Positions 1 through 8,007 of a DNA stretch of 64,000 nt are shown here, piece by piece (the first letter of the stretch is position 1; every line of letters starts with the position of its first letter). The position numbers and the translations under genes were made by a program. Under the pieces are notes generated by a model. That model saw only the letters and a list, made by a program, of their open reading frames with translations, had not been told where the DNA came from and did no database searches. Source of the DNA: Spirosoma sp. (GTDB taxonomy: Bacteria; Bacteroidota; Bacteroidia; Cytophagales; Spirosomataceae); contig NZ_JAPLET010000022.1 in the NCBI RefSeq assembly GCF_026391055.1, positions 248,001 through 312,000 of the forward strand. The letters are read 5' to 3'.

Positions 1-671
1 CCAGTACCAACAAAGGCCGGGTTATCGAGTCGGGTATGAACCTGCTGCTTTACGATCTGGCGCAGAAACTAATGCTCGACTTTCAGCGTCAGCAGAATGC
101 GCTTCCTGGTTTGACCGTTATTGGAACAGAGCAAACCCTCGAAACGTATTTGACTGTATCCATTGAAGGGCGTGGGCCCGTTCGGGTACGGATAGCGGGA
201 AAAGTGGACCGTATTGAACGTCTGGGTGATCAAATTCGAATTGTCGATTATAAAACGGGCAAGGTCGATCTGTCCGAAAAAACGCCCAAAGACCTGAGCG
301 ATCGATTAGTGAACGATGGGGGCGACGATGCTGGTAAGATGCGGCAGTTATGGCTGTACCGGTATCTGGCCCTTAAAAACATTAGTGAGTACGGTGGTTT
401 ACCCCGCGACCGGGCTAAACGAGATATTTTTAAGGCGGAGGGTATGCCCGTCGAGGCCGGTTTTTATTCGTTCCGGGATGTGAATGGGGGCTTTAAAACA
501 AACCCCGTTCGCTTCGGCGATAATGATAGCCCTGATCAGTACATCGAAGATTCGGAAGATTTACTTCGCCAACTGATACAACAACTGCTCGATCCTAAAC
601 AACCGTTCAAAAAAACAGACCAGATCGAGACCTGCCAGTTTTGTGATTATAAGGGTATCTGCGGACGGTAA
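1..671 (+). CDS. PD-(D/E)XK nuclease domain protein, AddB/RecB-like, C-terminal part
   Basis: This is the end of a gene that begins before the window: the frame is open from base 3 with no stop, and the ATG at 36 is internal. The sequence G-K-V-D-R followed about 15 residues later by I-V-D-Y-K-T-G is the PD-(D/E)XK nuclease core (Asp, Asp, Lys) seen in RecB/AddB-type exonucleases. The C-terminus has the cysteine cluster CQFCDYKGIC, typical of AddB-type nucleases that bind an iron-sulfur cluster. The likely role is end processing of double-strand breaks as part of a helicase-nuclease. The helicase part and the rest of the operon lie outside the window, so the subunit identity is inferred. The gene ends about 100 bases before the convergent histidine kinase gene. 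Confidence 0.8.
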   Translation, partial: STNKGRVIESGMNLLLYDLAQKLMLDFQRQQNALPGLTVIGTEQTLETYLTVSIEGRGPVRVRIAGKVDRIERLGDQIRIVDYKTGKVDLSEKTPKDLSDRLVNDGGDDAGKMRQLWLYRYLALKNISEYGGLPRDRAKRDIFKAEGMPVEAGFYSFRDVNGGFKTNPVRFGDNDSPDQYIEDSEDLLRQLIQQLLDPKQPFKKTDQIETCQFCDYKGICGR

Positions 672-777
672 GCACCTCCGCAATGGGACTGGCCTTACGA
701 TTTCACTAAGCTATAAGCGCTAACCAGTACAGCAATGGCTCACTTCCAGTCAGACTGGTTGATGCCAGCAACCTGCA

Positions 778-3700
778 TCAATTTCGATTTGGTATCGTAA
801 TGATAAAGGTCGTTCCTACGCCTACTTCACTGTTAACCTCAATTTGCCCCTGTTGTAAATGCATATACTCCCGGCAAATAGCCAGACCCAGACCCGTGCC
901 GCTGATTTGCCGGGCATTACTGGCTCGAAAGAATTTACTGAACAGATTTGGTAATTCATGGGCGGGCACGCCAATACCCTTATCGCTTACGGTTATCAAC
1001 ACTGAATCCGGGGTATATCGAACTGTCAATAATGGGTCTGCTGAAGAAAACTTAAATGCATTCGCTAACAGGTTGATCAGTACATGACTCATCAGTTTGG
1101 TGTCTACCCAAACCGCCGTGGGCTCCCCAATGAGGGCTTGCTGTACGCTTCGTCCATCGGTCTGATTGCTAAAGGTCGATACGATCACGTCTTGTATAAA
1201 TGTAGGCAGATCCGTCTTCTGAAAATTTACCTGTACTTTACCTTCCTCCAGCTTACTGAGCGTTAAGGTGTCCATGATAAGCTCCTCCAGGAACGTAATC
1301 TGTTGGGAAATCTGATCCGTATGTTTTTTGATCAGATTGTTGAAGGGAGATTCGTTATTCTTACTGATGTAATACTGAATTAGGTCGATACTGGATTGGA
1401 TGGACGTTAATGGAGTTCGAAACTGATGCGAGGCAATGGAAATAAACTCAGACTTCAGCGTGTTCAGAGACCGCTCCTTTTCCAGCGATTCCGATAGGAG
1501 TCGTTTGTTCTCAACAACGTTCGTAATGTCGGTCCCAACGCCGATTCGGCCGGACTGTTTACCGTATCCCCGGTCCATGGTAAATAAACGCACATGGAAG
1601 TAGCGAAGGCTACCATCCTGGTGTCGGGCCCTGAATTGAAAGTCCGTTCCGGGTTCGGGTTGCTGAAAGGCCTGAATAAGCAGGGGTTGATCTTCTTCTG
1701 GGACAATAGATAACAAAGCCCTTGGGTTTTGATACAACTCGGTCATTGAAATACCGCTTAGCCGCTCAAAGGCCGAATTCATGTACAGCACATGTGGGTC
1801 TTCGCTGTCTCGTATCCAGAATAGCTCATCGAGATTTTCTGCGATCGCACGAAACCGCTGCTCACTTTCACGCAGTGCTTCTTCAGCTAGCTTTCGTTCG
1901 GTAATATCGGTCAGTGTACCGGTAGTGCCTGTAAGTTCGTTATCTTCATTGACCGTTAACCGGGCGAACACCTCAATCCAGCGATAGCCGCCTGCTTTAC
2001 TGACATAACGAATCTCGTGCCGGCAATAGCTTTTCTGGCGTGCCATCAATGGCTCAAACAGCTCCAGGTTGCATTTCTGATCTTCGGGGAATACATAATC
2101 CAGGAATGAAGTACCCAGCGACTCGGCAATGCTAAACCCCGTAATTTCCTCCCAGGCTGGATTCAGGTAGGTCCATGTGCCAAATGTATCGGTCTGGAAT
2201 ACAGCTTCTTTTAAATTATCAACCAGCGAGCGGTAGCGGAATTCACTTTCCTGTAAAGAATGCTCCGCCTGGCGTTGGCTTGTTTGATCGATAACAACGC
2301 CAATCATCCGGCGGACCGACTCACATTCACCCTCAAACCGTATTCCATCGACTTTGAGATAATACGTCGTTTGGGTATCTGGCTTAAAAACACGAAAGCT
2401 AAGATCGGCCATGGCCTTTCCCTGTCGAACAGACTCGATCGTCTGATTAACTAACGTCAGATCGGCCTTGTGGATCAATGGCAGAAAATCATTAATGTGT
2501 TTAAGGCAACCCTTTTCAAAAAAGCTGAAATAAGCGTAAAAATGTTTATCCAGTATCAGTTCATCGGTTAACAGATTCCACTCCCATATTCCAAGCTTTC
2601 CTGCTTTTATTGCCAGATCGGTTCGTTGTTGGGTTTTCGTGAGTGTTTCTTCAATGCTCTTGAGCGACGAGATATCCGTAACTATATCCACGAATCCTAA
2701 CAGGGTATTCTGATCATCATAAAGACCACTAACCGTCGACAGTACCGGAATGATCTGACCAGATTTGGTCTGTATCAAATTCTCGCGTCGTATAAAGCCA
2801 TGTTGTTTAACATAGGCCATAATTGTGTTATCGTCGGTTAGCGACTGATCGTCAAGTAAAGGTCTGAGCTGGTCTACCTGTCTATGATGAACGGATGGGT
2901 CTCGCAGGAAACCGGGAGTTCTCTTCGCCACCAGTTCATCGGCCCGATAGCCCGTTAACGTTTCCAACGCCGGATTGACCAGTTGAATAATACCCTGGCT
3001 ATCGGTAGCACTTATACCCAGTCCCGCATAAGTCAGGATTGCCTGCTGGAAAGCGGAAAGCTGACGCAGATCGGCCGTTCGTTCGGCGATCCGTTGTTCG
3101 AGGTTCAGGTTTGCCTGCCGTAAGTCCGCTTCGGTACGTTTCAACTGCGTAATGTCCTGAATTGTCAAGAGGACATCGCCACCCACTCGTAGCAGCGTAA
3201 AGCTTCCCCACTGCTGGCTGTTTCGAATATCATCCAGCATTTCAAAGTGCAGCGTTACATTATTACAGACTACGTCGATCAGCTTGATAAAAATATCATT
3301 GGTTAATAGGTGGGGACAAAGCGTTAATAGTGACCTTTCCAGCATGGTTTGCTGATTAAAACCGATAATCAGCGAATTCTGGGGGTTAGTGATCAGGTAA
3401 CGAAAATCAGTAATGTGTCCGTTCTCATAGATTGGCCGCAGTAAGGAGAGACCCGCCGGGCTGGAGTTTACAACAGCCTGTAATAGCTGATTTAATTCAA
3501 CTGAGTCATTTGGCTGGTCAGCCTTTACGGGACCACCAATGGAATGATAACGATCGGCTATTGGAACTGTATCACTTTCGCTCACCTGAAGGACCAGTTG
3601 CCGACCCAATCGAAGGATCGTCAATGAAACCCATCTTTTTGCCTTGGGTAGATAATAATCACTATGGCGGGGGTTGCCGTCTTTCAGAACGGCCTCTAAC

Positions 3701-3909
3701 TGGCCCAAAACATCGTTTGCCTTGTCAAATGGCGACAAGAGCATATTGCTCGCTCTGGTGAACTCTTCCGGAGTTTGTTCCAGTAGTTGAGCAAACCGTA
3801 GGTTAACACGTTCGCAGCGGAATATAGTGGACTTTTGCTGACGTACAGGCCTCAGAAAGGCGACCCCATAGCGGGACCCTTCAAACCATAGCTGAACGAG
3901 CTTTTTCAT
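778..3909 (-). CDS. Multi-PAS sensor histidine kinase (orphan)
   Basis: The protein has 1043 residues. The N-terminal third carries degenerate PAS-like sensor segments. A coiled coil around 260-285 (many Glu, Arg and Leu, after I-T-Q-L-K-R-T) leads into at least four PAS/PAC repeats, seen as repeated G-x-x-x-D-I-T-x-x-K/R boundaries. The HisKA H-box A-S-H-Q-F-R-T-P-L places the phosphorylated His near residue 828. The N-box (L-I-N-L-L-A-N-A-F-K-F), G1 (D-K-G-I-G-V) and G2 (G-T-G-L-G-L) complete the ATPase domain. No transmembrane segment or signal peptide is evident, so it is probably cytoplasmic. No response regulator gene is adjacent, so its partner is unknown. The start is the ATG at 3909, followed by Lys-Lys. 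The ligand cannot be deduced. Confidence 0.93.
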   Translation of the reverse strand: MKKLVQLWFEGSRYGVAFLRPVRQQKSTIFRCERVNLRFAQLLEQTPEEFTRASNMLLSPFDKANDVLGQLEAVLKDGNPRHSDYYLPKAKRWVSLTILRLGRQLVLQVSESDTVPIADRYHSIGGPVKADQPNDSVELNQLLQAVVNSSPAGLSLLRPIYENGHITDFRYLITNPQNSLIIGFNQQTMLERSLLTLCPHLLTNDIFIKLIDVVCNNVTLHFEMLDDIRNSQQWGSFTLLRVGGDVLLTIQDITQLKRTEADLRQANLNLEQRIAERTADLRQLSAFQQAILTYAGLGISATDSQGIIQLVNPALETLTGYRADELVAKRTPGFLRDPSVHHRQVDQLRPLLDDQSLTDDNTIMAYVKQHGFIRRENLIQTKSGQIIPVLSTVSGLYDDQNTLLGFVDIVTDISSLKSIEETLTKTQQRTDLAIKAGKLGIWEWNLLTDELILDKHFYAYFSFFEKGCLKHINDFLPLIHKADLTLVNQTIESVRQGKAMADLSFRVFKPDTQTTYYLKVDGIRFEGECESVRRMIGVVIDQTSQRQAEHSLQESEFRYRSLVDNLKEAVFQTDTFGTWTYLNPAWEEITGFSIAESLGTSFLDYVFPEDQKCNLELFEPLMARQKSYCRHEIRYVSKAGGYRWIEVFARLTVNEDNELTGTTGTLTDITERKLAEEALRESEQRFRAIAENLDELFWIRDSEDPHVLYMNSAFERLSGISMTELYQNPRALLSIVPEEDQPLLIQAFQQPEPGTDFQFRARHQDGSLRYFHVRLFTMDRGYGKQSGRIGVGTDITNVVENKRLLSESLEKERSLNTLKSEFISIASHQFRTPLTSIQSSIDLIQYYISKNNESPFNNLIKKHTDQISQQITFLEELIMDTLTLSKLEEGKVQVNFQKTDLPTFIQDVIVSTFSNQTDGRSVQQALIGEPTAVWVDTKLMSHVLINLLANAFKFSSADPLLTVRYTPDSVLITVSDKGIGVPAHELPNLFSKFFRASNARQISGTGLGLAICREYMHLQQGQIEVNSEVGVGTTFIITIPNRN

Positions 3910-4635
3910 GGAGTGGATTGCGGTGGTAGGGTAGAGTTACGTAAGCAGAGCTTGAGCAAGTTGTCAAACCTGAATAATTCTTAACTGTACCCTGTTATAG
4001 GGGCGTTCTGTATGACGGGCAAAGGCAATTCTGTGATGACGAAGAAAGTATAACTGCCCGGAATGAATCGGACTTTGGAAGGAGACTGTTTTGTAGAGCT
4101 AACATTAATTAATTTTTATCTGATGTACGGTGGCTTATTGTATGGAACAATAACGTTAAGTTATGTTACTAAATAAGAACAAACATACAAATAAGTAAGT
4201 GTATTATGTTCATTTTACAAATAAGATACACATTAAATAATGATGTTATTTTGTTTCGTTGGCTATGTTTGTGCGTATATAATATTCTTTTTAACTGGAT
4301 TTATACAGAATATAAATTACCTGCAAGGGCTCTAAAACTGAAAAAGCAATTATGTTGAGGATAGACGGGCAGAACCTGTATAGTACATTACCTGTGAAAT
4401 GAAGGCATTTTTAAGATATTCTATCACTATCGCTTGAGACGAGATTTTAAAAAGAAAAAACGCCCTCAATCCTCAGGGAGAAGGCGTTTTTTGCTGTATT
4501 TTGAATACAACCTGAATTGAAAAAAGCAATTTTGTTTGCTACCTAAGCAGCAGATGAAACAAAATTGGCAAATAAAAAGATTAAATACAACTATTTTGAT
4601 AAAATAAACGGTATGAGTAATCCGCATACTGTTAA
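3910..4635. other. AT-rich intergenic island without a gene
   Basis: About 725 bases separate the kinase and SIMPL genes, and no convincing reading frame is present on either strand. The middle part (about 4090-4330) is much richer in A and T than the flanking genes. A TAnnTTTG-like box (TATGTTTG) occurs at 4264-4271 on the plus strand, but I find no -33 element at the right distance. A free-standing terminator-like hairpin is at 4455-4492. The island could hold a small RNA or only the upstream region of the kinase gene. A weak inverted repeat at 4608-4634 abuts the end of the SIMPL gene. Confidence 0.5.
4455..4492. terminator. Bidirectional intrinsic terminator-like hairpin
   Basis: AAAAAACGCC at 4455-4464 is the exact reverse complement of GGCGTTTTTT at 4483-4492, enclosing an 18-base loop. 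The T-tract is longer on the minus strand (six T, C, five T), so it may end transcripts from the SIMPL gene 140 bases away. On the plus strand it could end an RNA started inside the AT-rich island. Confidence 0.6.
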
Positions 4636-5379
4636 TTAATTCATCTCGAAAACAACTTTCACGGAAGCCGTAATCCGAAACGTTTGGGAAATAGTTGCGA
4701 CAGGTCGGTTAACTTCCATGTTGTAGGCGTTCATGTATATATTGTTCTGATTGGTTCGTATATAGCCAATAGCTTCGGTTTCTTCTATATCACCCATCCG
4801 CACAATTCGTTTGATTGTCCGGGAGGCCGCTTTAGCCATTCGTTCGGCCTTTTCTTTAGCCCTTGTTACGGCCACATCAGATAATCGAAGTTCAATATCG
4901 CGCTGGTTGCTCACCGAAAAAGAAGAGAATAAGTCCATAAAGCCATCGGAAGCCAGCCGTTGCTGCACCAGTGCATATCGTTTCAGGTCGTCGAACTTAA
5001 TGGCAACCCGTTGAAACCCCTTGAATTTTTCAACTGGCTGTCCCATGCCGCCACCACCCATCGAAAAGTCACGTTCCTTACGAACCATCAGTTGCAAAAT
5101 CTGAATATCTTTCGTGGGTACTTTGAGTTCGTTCAGCAGAGCCGCTAATCGCTCCCGACCTGCTTTATGCTGTTCGTAAACAAGAGTAATGTCTTTTTCA
5201 TCGCTGTACGTCAGGTTGACACTCAGCGTACCCTGGTCGGCGGCTACTTCTTCAAAAGCATCGCCCAGTACCGTCAAATGATTGTCAGTCGATTGAGCAA
5301 TGCCTGTTGATAAGCCCAAAAATAAACTAACGACTAGCAGGCCGGCTTTAATGATGTGGGATTGATACATTGTGTGCAT
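4636..5379 (-). CDS. SIMPL domain (DUF541) periplasmic protein
   Basis: The 247-residue product starts with a signal peptide (hydrophobic stretch about residues 9-28, ending S-T-G-I-A-Q). The body matches the SIMPL/DUF541 family: an early V-L-G-D-A-F-E-E-V beta strand, a long helical region with R-A-K-E-K-A-E-R-M-A-K-A, and a C-terminal S-Q-T-F-R-I-T-A-S-V-K-V-V-F-E strand. The family is periplasmic or secreted and its biochemical role is poorly defined; some members are linked to oxidative stress. The ATG at 5379 may be preceded by none better; a second Met two codons later is possible. It is separated by a hairpin from the CDF transporter gene upstream and looks monocistronic. Confidence 0.85.
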   Translation of the reverse strand: MHTMYQSHIIKAGLLVVSLFLGLSTGIAQSTDNHLTVLGDAFEEVAADQGTLSVNLTYSDEKDITLVYEQHKAGRERLAALLNELKVPTKDIQILQLMVRKERDFSMGGGGMGQPVEKFKGFQRVAIKFDDLKRYALVQQRLASDGFMDLFSSFSVSNQRDIELRLSDVAVTRAKEKAERMAKAASRTIKRIVRMGDIEETEAIGYIRTNQNNIYMNAYNMEVNRPVATISQTFRITASVKVVFEMN

Positions 5380-5466
5380 AAGAGGGAAGGATGAGTTGAA
5401 AAAAATGGTTAAATCCGAAAGTGTGTTAACGAAAGTAGTGATTCAGAATAGTATCATTCGGTGGGA

Positions 5467-5521
5467 AGAATAGCACCCGTTCAGAAAGGACGTTAACATC
5501 TTTCTGAACGGGTGCTATTCT
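5467..5521 (-). terminator. Perfect 22-bp inverted repeat after the CDF gene
   Basis: Bases 5467-5488 are the exact reverse complement of 5500-5521, with an 11-base loop. It lies between the stop of the minus-strand CDF gene (5539) and the SIMPL gene. No T-tract follows, so it may act as an RNA 3'-end stabiliser as well as, or instead of, a terminator. Confidence 0.65.
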
Positions 5522-5538
5522 AGTTAACGGTAGTCCGA

Positions 5539-6534
5539 TCAGACTAACGTAACAAAGTGCTTCTGATTCAAGGGTAAGTTTTCGGCGTTCCAGTCAATAT
5601 CGTTAACGAAGGCAGAAGCGCGTACGGGGCAATCGGCAACACGGCAGTAATGACAACACTCTTTTTCGCAGGGATCGGTATGAACAAAAATTTCAACTTC
5701 GGCCCGGAAACCGTCTTTGAGGGTATCTTCAAAATGATGCACCTCCTCGTGTACCTGCGTAAGTGTCCAGTAATAAGGTAGGGTGAGGTGGCAGTCGATA
5801 TGCAGATCGGCACCGTATTTCTGAACCCGCAGGTTATGCACATCGATCCAGTTGCGGTCTTTATGAACATTCAGGAGCGTAACCACCCGGTGTAGCGTCG
5901 GCACGTCGGCTTCGTCCATAAGCCGCGCTACCGACTGGCGGGTAATCTGAAAGCCATTGTAGATTATGACAATGGATAGTATAACGGAAAGAACACTGTC
6001 GATCCAGTGTTTACCGGTGTAGCTCACCAACGCAACGCCCGCCATAACGACAATGCTGCTGAATGTATCGGTGAGCAAGTGTTTACCGTCTGCGGTGAGG
6101 GCCGCTGAATCCGTTTGGGTTCCCGACCGAATGAGCATCCAGCCAACAAATGCGTTGGCTACCGCCGTAATGCCAATCAGGGCAAATCCCCAATCCAGAT
6201 TAGTAAGCTCCTTAGGCTCAAAAAAGCTCAGAATTGCCTGCCAGACGATCACTAAACCAGCCGACAGAATCATGGCTCCTTCAAAGCCCGAAGACAAAAA
6301 CTCGATTTTGCCATGCCCGTAAGGATGATTAAGGTCACGCGGCTGCCCGGCCAGGTAGATGCTGTAAAACGCAAAACCACTGGCAATGACGTTAACAATC
6401 GACTCAACGGCATCGCTCAGAATCGCCGTCGAATACGTCAGGAAATAAGCCGTGAATTTAAGCGCCAGCAGAATAATGCTCAGTCCCAGCGAGATGCCCA
6501 TCCAGCGGTATTTAGTTTGTTGGCTGGCGCTCAT
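5539..6534 (-). CDS. Cation diffusion facilitator (CDF) family transporter
   Basis: The 331-residue inner-membrane protein has about six transmembrane segments in its first 210 residues and a cytoplasmic C-terminal domain. CDF hallmarks are visible: S-D-A-V-E-S near residue 41 in TM2, D-L-N-H-P-Y-G-H-G-K-I-E after TM2, and H-L-L-T-D-T-F in TM5. These supply the metal-binding Asp and His. The family exports divalent metals such as Zn, Fe, Mn or Co in exchange for protons. The C-terminal tail is unusual in having a cysteine-rich stretch (C-E-K-E-C-C-H-Y-C, then D-C-P), which could bind metal in the cytoplasm. The gene diverges from the Nudix hydrolase gene. Substrate is not predictable from sequence alone. 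Confidence 0.93.
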   Translation of the reverse strand: MSASQQTKYRWMGISLGLSIILLALKFTAYFLTYSTAILSDAVESIVNVIASGFAFYSIYLAGQPRDLNHPYGHGKIEFLSSGFEGAMILSAGLVIVWQAILSFFEPKELTNLDWGFALIGITAVANAFVGWMLIRSGTQTDSAALTADGKHLLTDTFSSIVVMAGVALVSYTGKHWIDSVLSVILSIVIIYNGFQITRQSVARLMDEADVPTLHRVVTLLNVHKDRNWIDVHNLRVQKYGADLHIDCHLTLPYYWTLTQVHEEVHHFEDTLKDGFRAEVEIFVHTDPCEKECCHYCRVADCPVRASAFVNDIDWNAENLPLNQKHFVTLV

Positions 6535-6564
6535 GAAGCCTTATGGAATAGATGATAGATACTG

Positions 6565-6572
6565 CAAAGCTA
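6565..6572 (-). promoter_or_regulatory. Bacteroidota -7 box upstream of the CDF gene
   Basis: TAGCTTTG on the minus strand matches the TAnnTTTG consensus and lies 30 bases before the CDF start codon. I find no clear TTG at the -33 position, so the call is tentative. Confidence 0.35.
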
Positions 6573-6608
6573 ACAATTCGTATGGGTATTGTTCGTACTT
6601 TCGCCGAT

Positions 6609-7157
6609 ATGAAATCGACTGAAAACCCCTGGCAGACGCTCAATTCATCCGTACCGTACGAAAACCCCTGGCTCTCAATCCGGCACGAAGAGGTGATAAC
6701 ACCCGCCGGAACGCCCGGAATTTATGGCGTTGTCAGTTTTAAAAACAAAGCGGTTGGTGTGGTACCGATTGATGCCGATGGCAACACCTATCTGGTGGGG
6801 CAGTATCGCTATGCGTTAAATGAGTATTCATGGGAAATCCCCGAAGGAGGCTCTCCGCTGGGTACCGTTCCCCTCGATTCTGCGAAGCGGGAACTTAAAG
6901 AAGAAACGGGCCTGGAAGCAAAAAACTGGACCGAGATAGCCCGGATTCACACGTCAAATTCGGCCACTGATGAAGAAGGATTTCTGTATATAGCAGAAGA
7001 CCTGACCGAGGGTGAGCATGAGCCCGAAGATACCGAAGACCTTCGTCTTTGGAAGCTGCCTCTGTCCGAAGCGGTACACATGGCTATGACCAGCCGGATT
7101 ACCGACGCATTGAGTGTTAGTGCGCTCCTGATTGTTGCTCGGCTGCGAGGTATTTAA
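6609..7157 (+). CDS. Nudix hydrolase, ADP-ribose pyrophosphatase-like
   Basis: From the ATG at 6609 the product has 182 residues; a longer frame opens at 6552, but that extension (I-D-T-A-K-L-T-I-R) is not protein-like and would run through a probable promoter box. The Nudix box is present as R94-E-L-K-E98-E99-T-G-L, which supplies the metal-binding Glu residues. The first Glu of the usual G-x5-E-x7-R-E-U-x-E-E pattern is replaced by Thr86 (G-G-S-P-L-G-T). The E-I-P-E-G-G just before the box is typical of ADP-ribose or related NDP-sugar pyrophosphatases. It probably hydrolyses a nucleoside diphosphate linked to another group. It is divergent from the CDF gene and followed about 60 bases later by lysE in the same direction. 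Confidence 0.88.
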   Translation: MKSTENPWQTLNSSVPYENPWLSIRHEEVITPAGTPGIYGVVSFKNKAVGVVPIDADGNTYLVGQYRYALNEYSWEIPEGGSPLGTVPLDSAKRELKEETGLEAKNWTEIARIHTSNSATDEEGFLYIAEDLTEGEHEPEDTEDLRLWKLPLSEAVHMAMTSRITDALSVSALLIVARLRGI

Positions 7158-7219
7158 ACTTAGTTTGACGTTTGTGGTTTGTAAGTTGATGTTCTGTAGC
7201 CAGTTGTCCGGCGCATCAA

Positions 7220-7900
7220 TTGAATAGCCATAAACGACATACTTCAAACAATAGACTATCTGTGTTCTTACCAATTTTTTTCGGTTTCCTGGTTGGCGTT
7301 GCGCTTTGCCTGACGTTTGGAACAGTGTTCTTCGCCTTGATCCAAAACAGCGTTGACAATGGGTTTCGCTCCGGTATGAAGATCGTTCTGGGCGTTATCA
7401 CCGGCGATACACTCTTTGTTCTGGCCGCCTTGCTGGGTACCGCCTTTATTCCGAAAGTACAGGGTTTTGAAAATATTATGGCGGCTGTCGGGGTGATATT
7501 CCTGGTGGCCATGGGGCTGGTCAACATTCTTAAAGGAACGCCCCGGCTGGCCTATCCGAAAACCAGCTTCGGTAATTTTGTTTATTACTTCACGACGGGT
7601 TTTTTCCTGAACGCGCTCAATCCCGTAAATTTTGTTTCGTGGGTTGCCATCGTGGCCTATATTCGTTCACACCTGCATTACTCCGAAATACAGCAGTATG
7701 GTTTTATGATTGCCGCGCTGGTGGGCGTATTTGTGACCGAATCGGCACTGGCTTATTACGCCAATCGGCTCAAACGGCTCTTTACCCCCCGTGTCGTTCT
7801 GATCTTTAACCGAACTACCGGCGTGGTTTTTCTGATTGGGGCCGCCAACATCGCCTATACTCGTCTGCTGGAACCCCTGTCGAAGGCGTTGAATTGGTGA
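7220..7900 (+). CDS. LysE/RhtB family amino-acid exporter
   Basis: The product (up to 226 residues) has about six transmembrane helices. It shows LysE-family features: the first helix F-L-V-G-V-A-L-C-L-T-F-G-T-V-F-F-A-L, and F-F-L-N-A-L-N-P-V-N-F-V-S-W in the fourth, where N-P is conserved. The family exports amino acids or similar small molecules across the inner membrane. The frame has no ATG near its beginning: possible starts are TTG at 7220, giving 14 extra positively charged residues, or GTG at 7262, just before the first helix. The upstream stop is at 7187. The gene follows the Nudix gene and converges on the GH3-like gene, with an inverted repeat between them. Confidence 0.85.
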   Translation: MNSHKRHTSNNRLSVFLPIFFGFLVGVALCLTFGTVFFALIQNSVDNGFRSGMKIVLGVITGDTLFVLAALLGTAFIPKVQGFENIMAAVGVIFLVAMGLVNILKGTPRLAYPKTSFGNFVYYFTTGFFLNALNPVNFVSWVAIVAYIRSHLHYSEIQQYGFMIAALVGVFVTESALAYYANRLKRLFTPRVVLIFNRTTGVVFLIGAANIAYTRLLEPLSKALNW

Positions 7901-7905
7901 GGGGT

Positions 7906-8004
7906 AGTAAGTATTAGGAGCGAGTAGTAGGAGTGAGAAGCGCACAGGCAATAATGTATGCGTCAGTTCTCCTACTACTCGCTTCTTACTCCTACTACTT
8001 ACTC
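7906..8004. terminator. Imperfect inverted repeat between convergent genes
   Basis: The arm containing CGAGTAGTAGGAG (7921-7933) and the preceding AGTAAGTATTAGGAG pair with the CTCCTACTACTCGCTTC block at 7970-7986 and TACTACTTACT further on. The arms are multi-part and slightly degenerate. It sits exactly between the ends of lysE and the GH3-like gene and probably serves both. Confidence 0.5.
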
Positions 8005-8007
8005 AAC

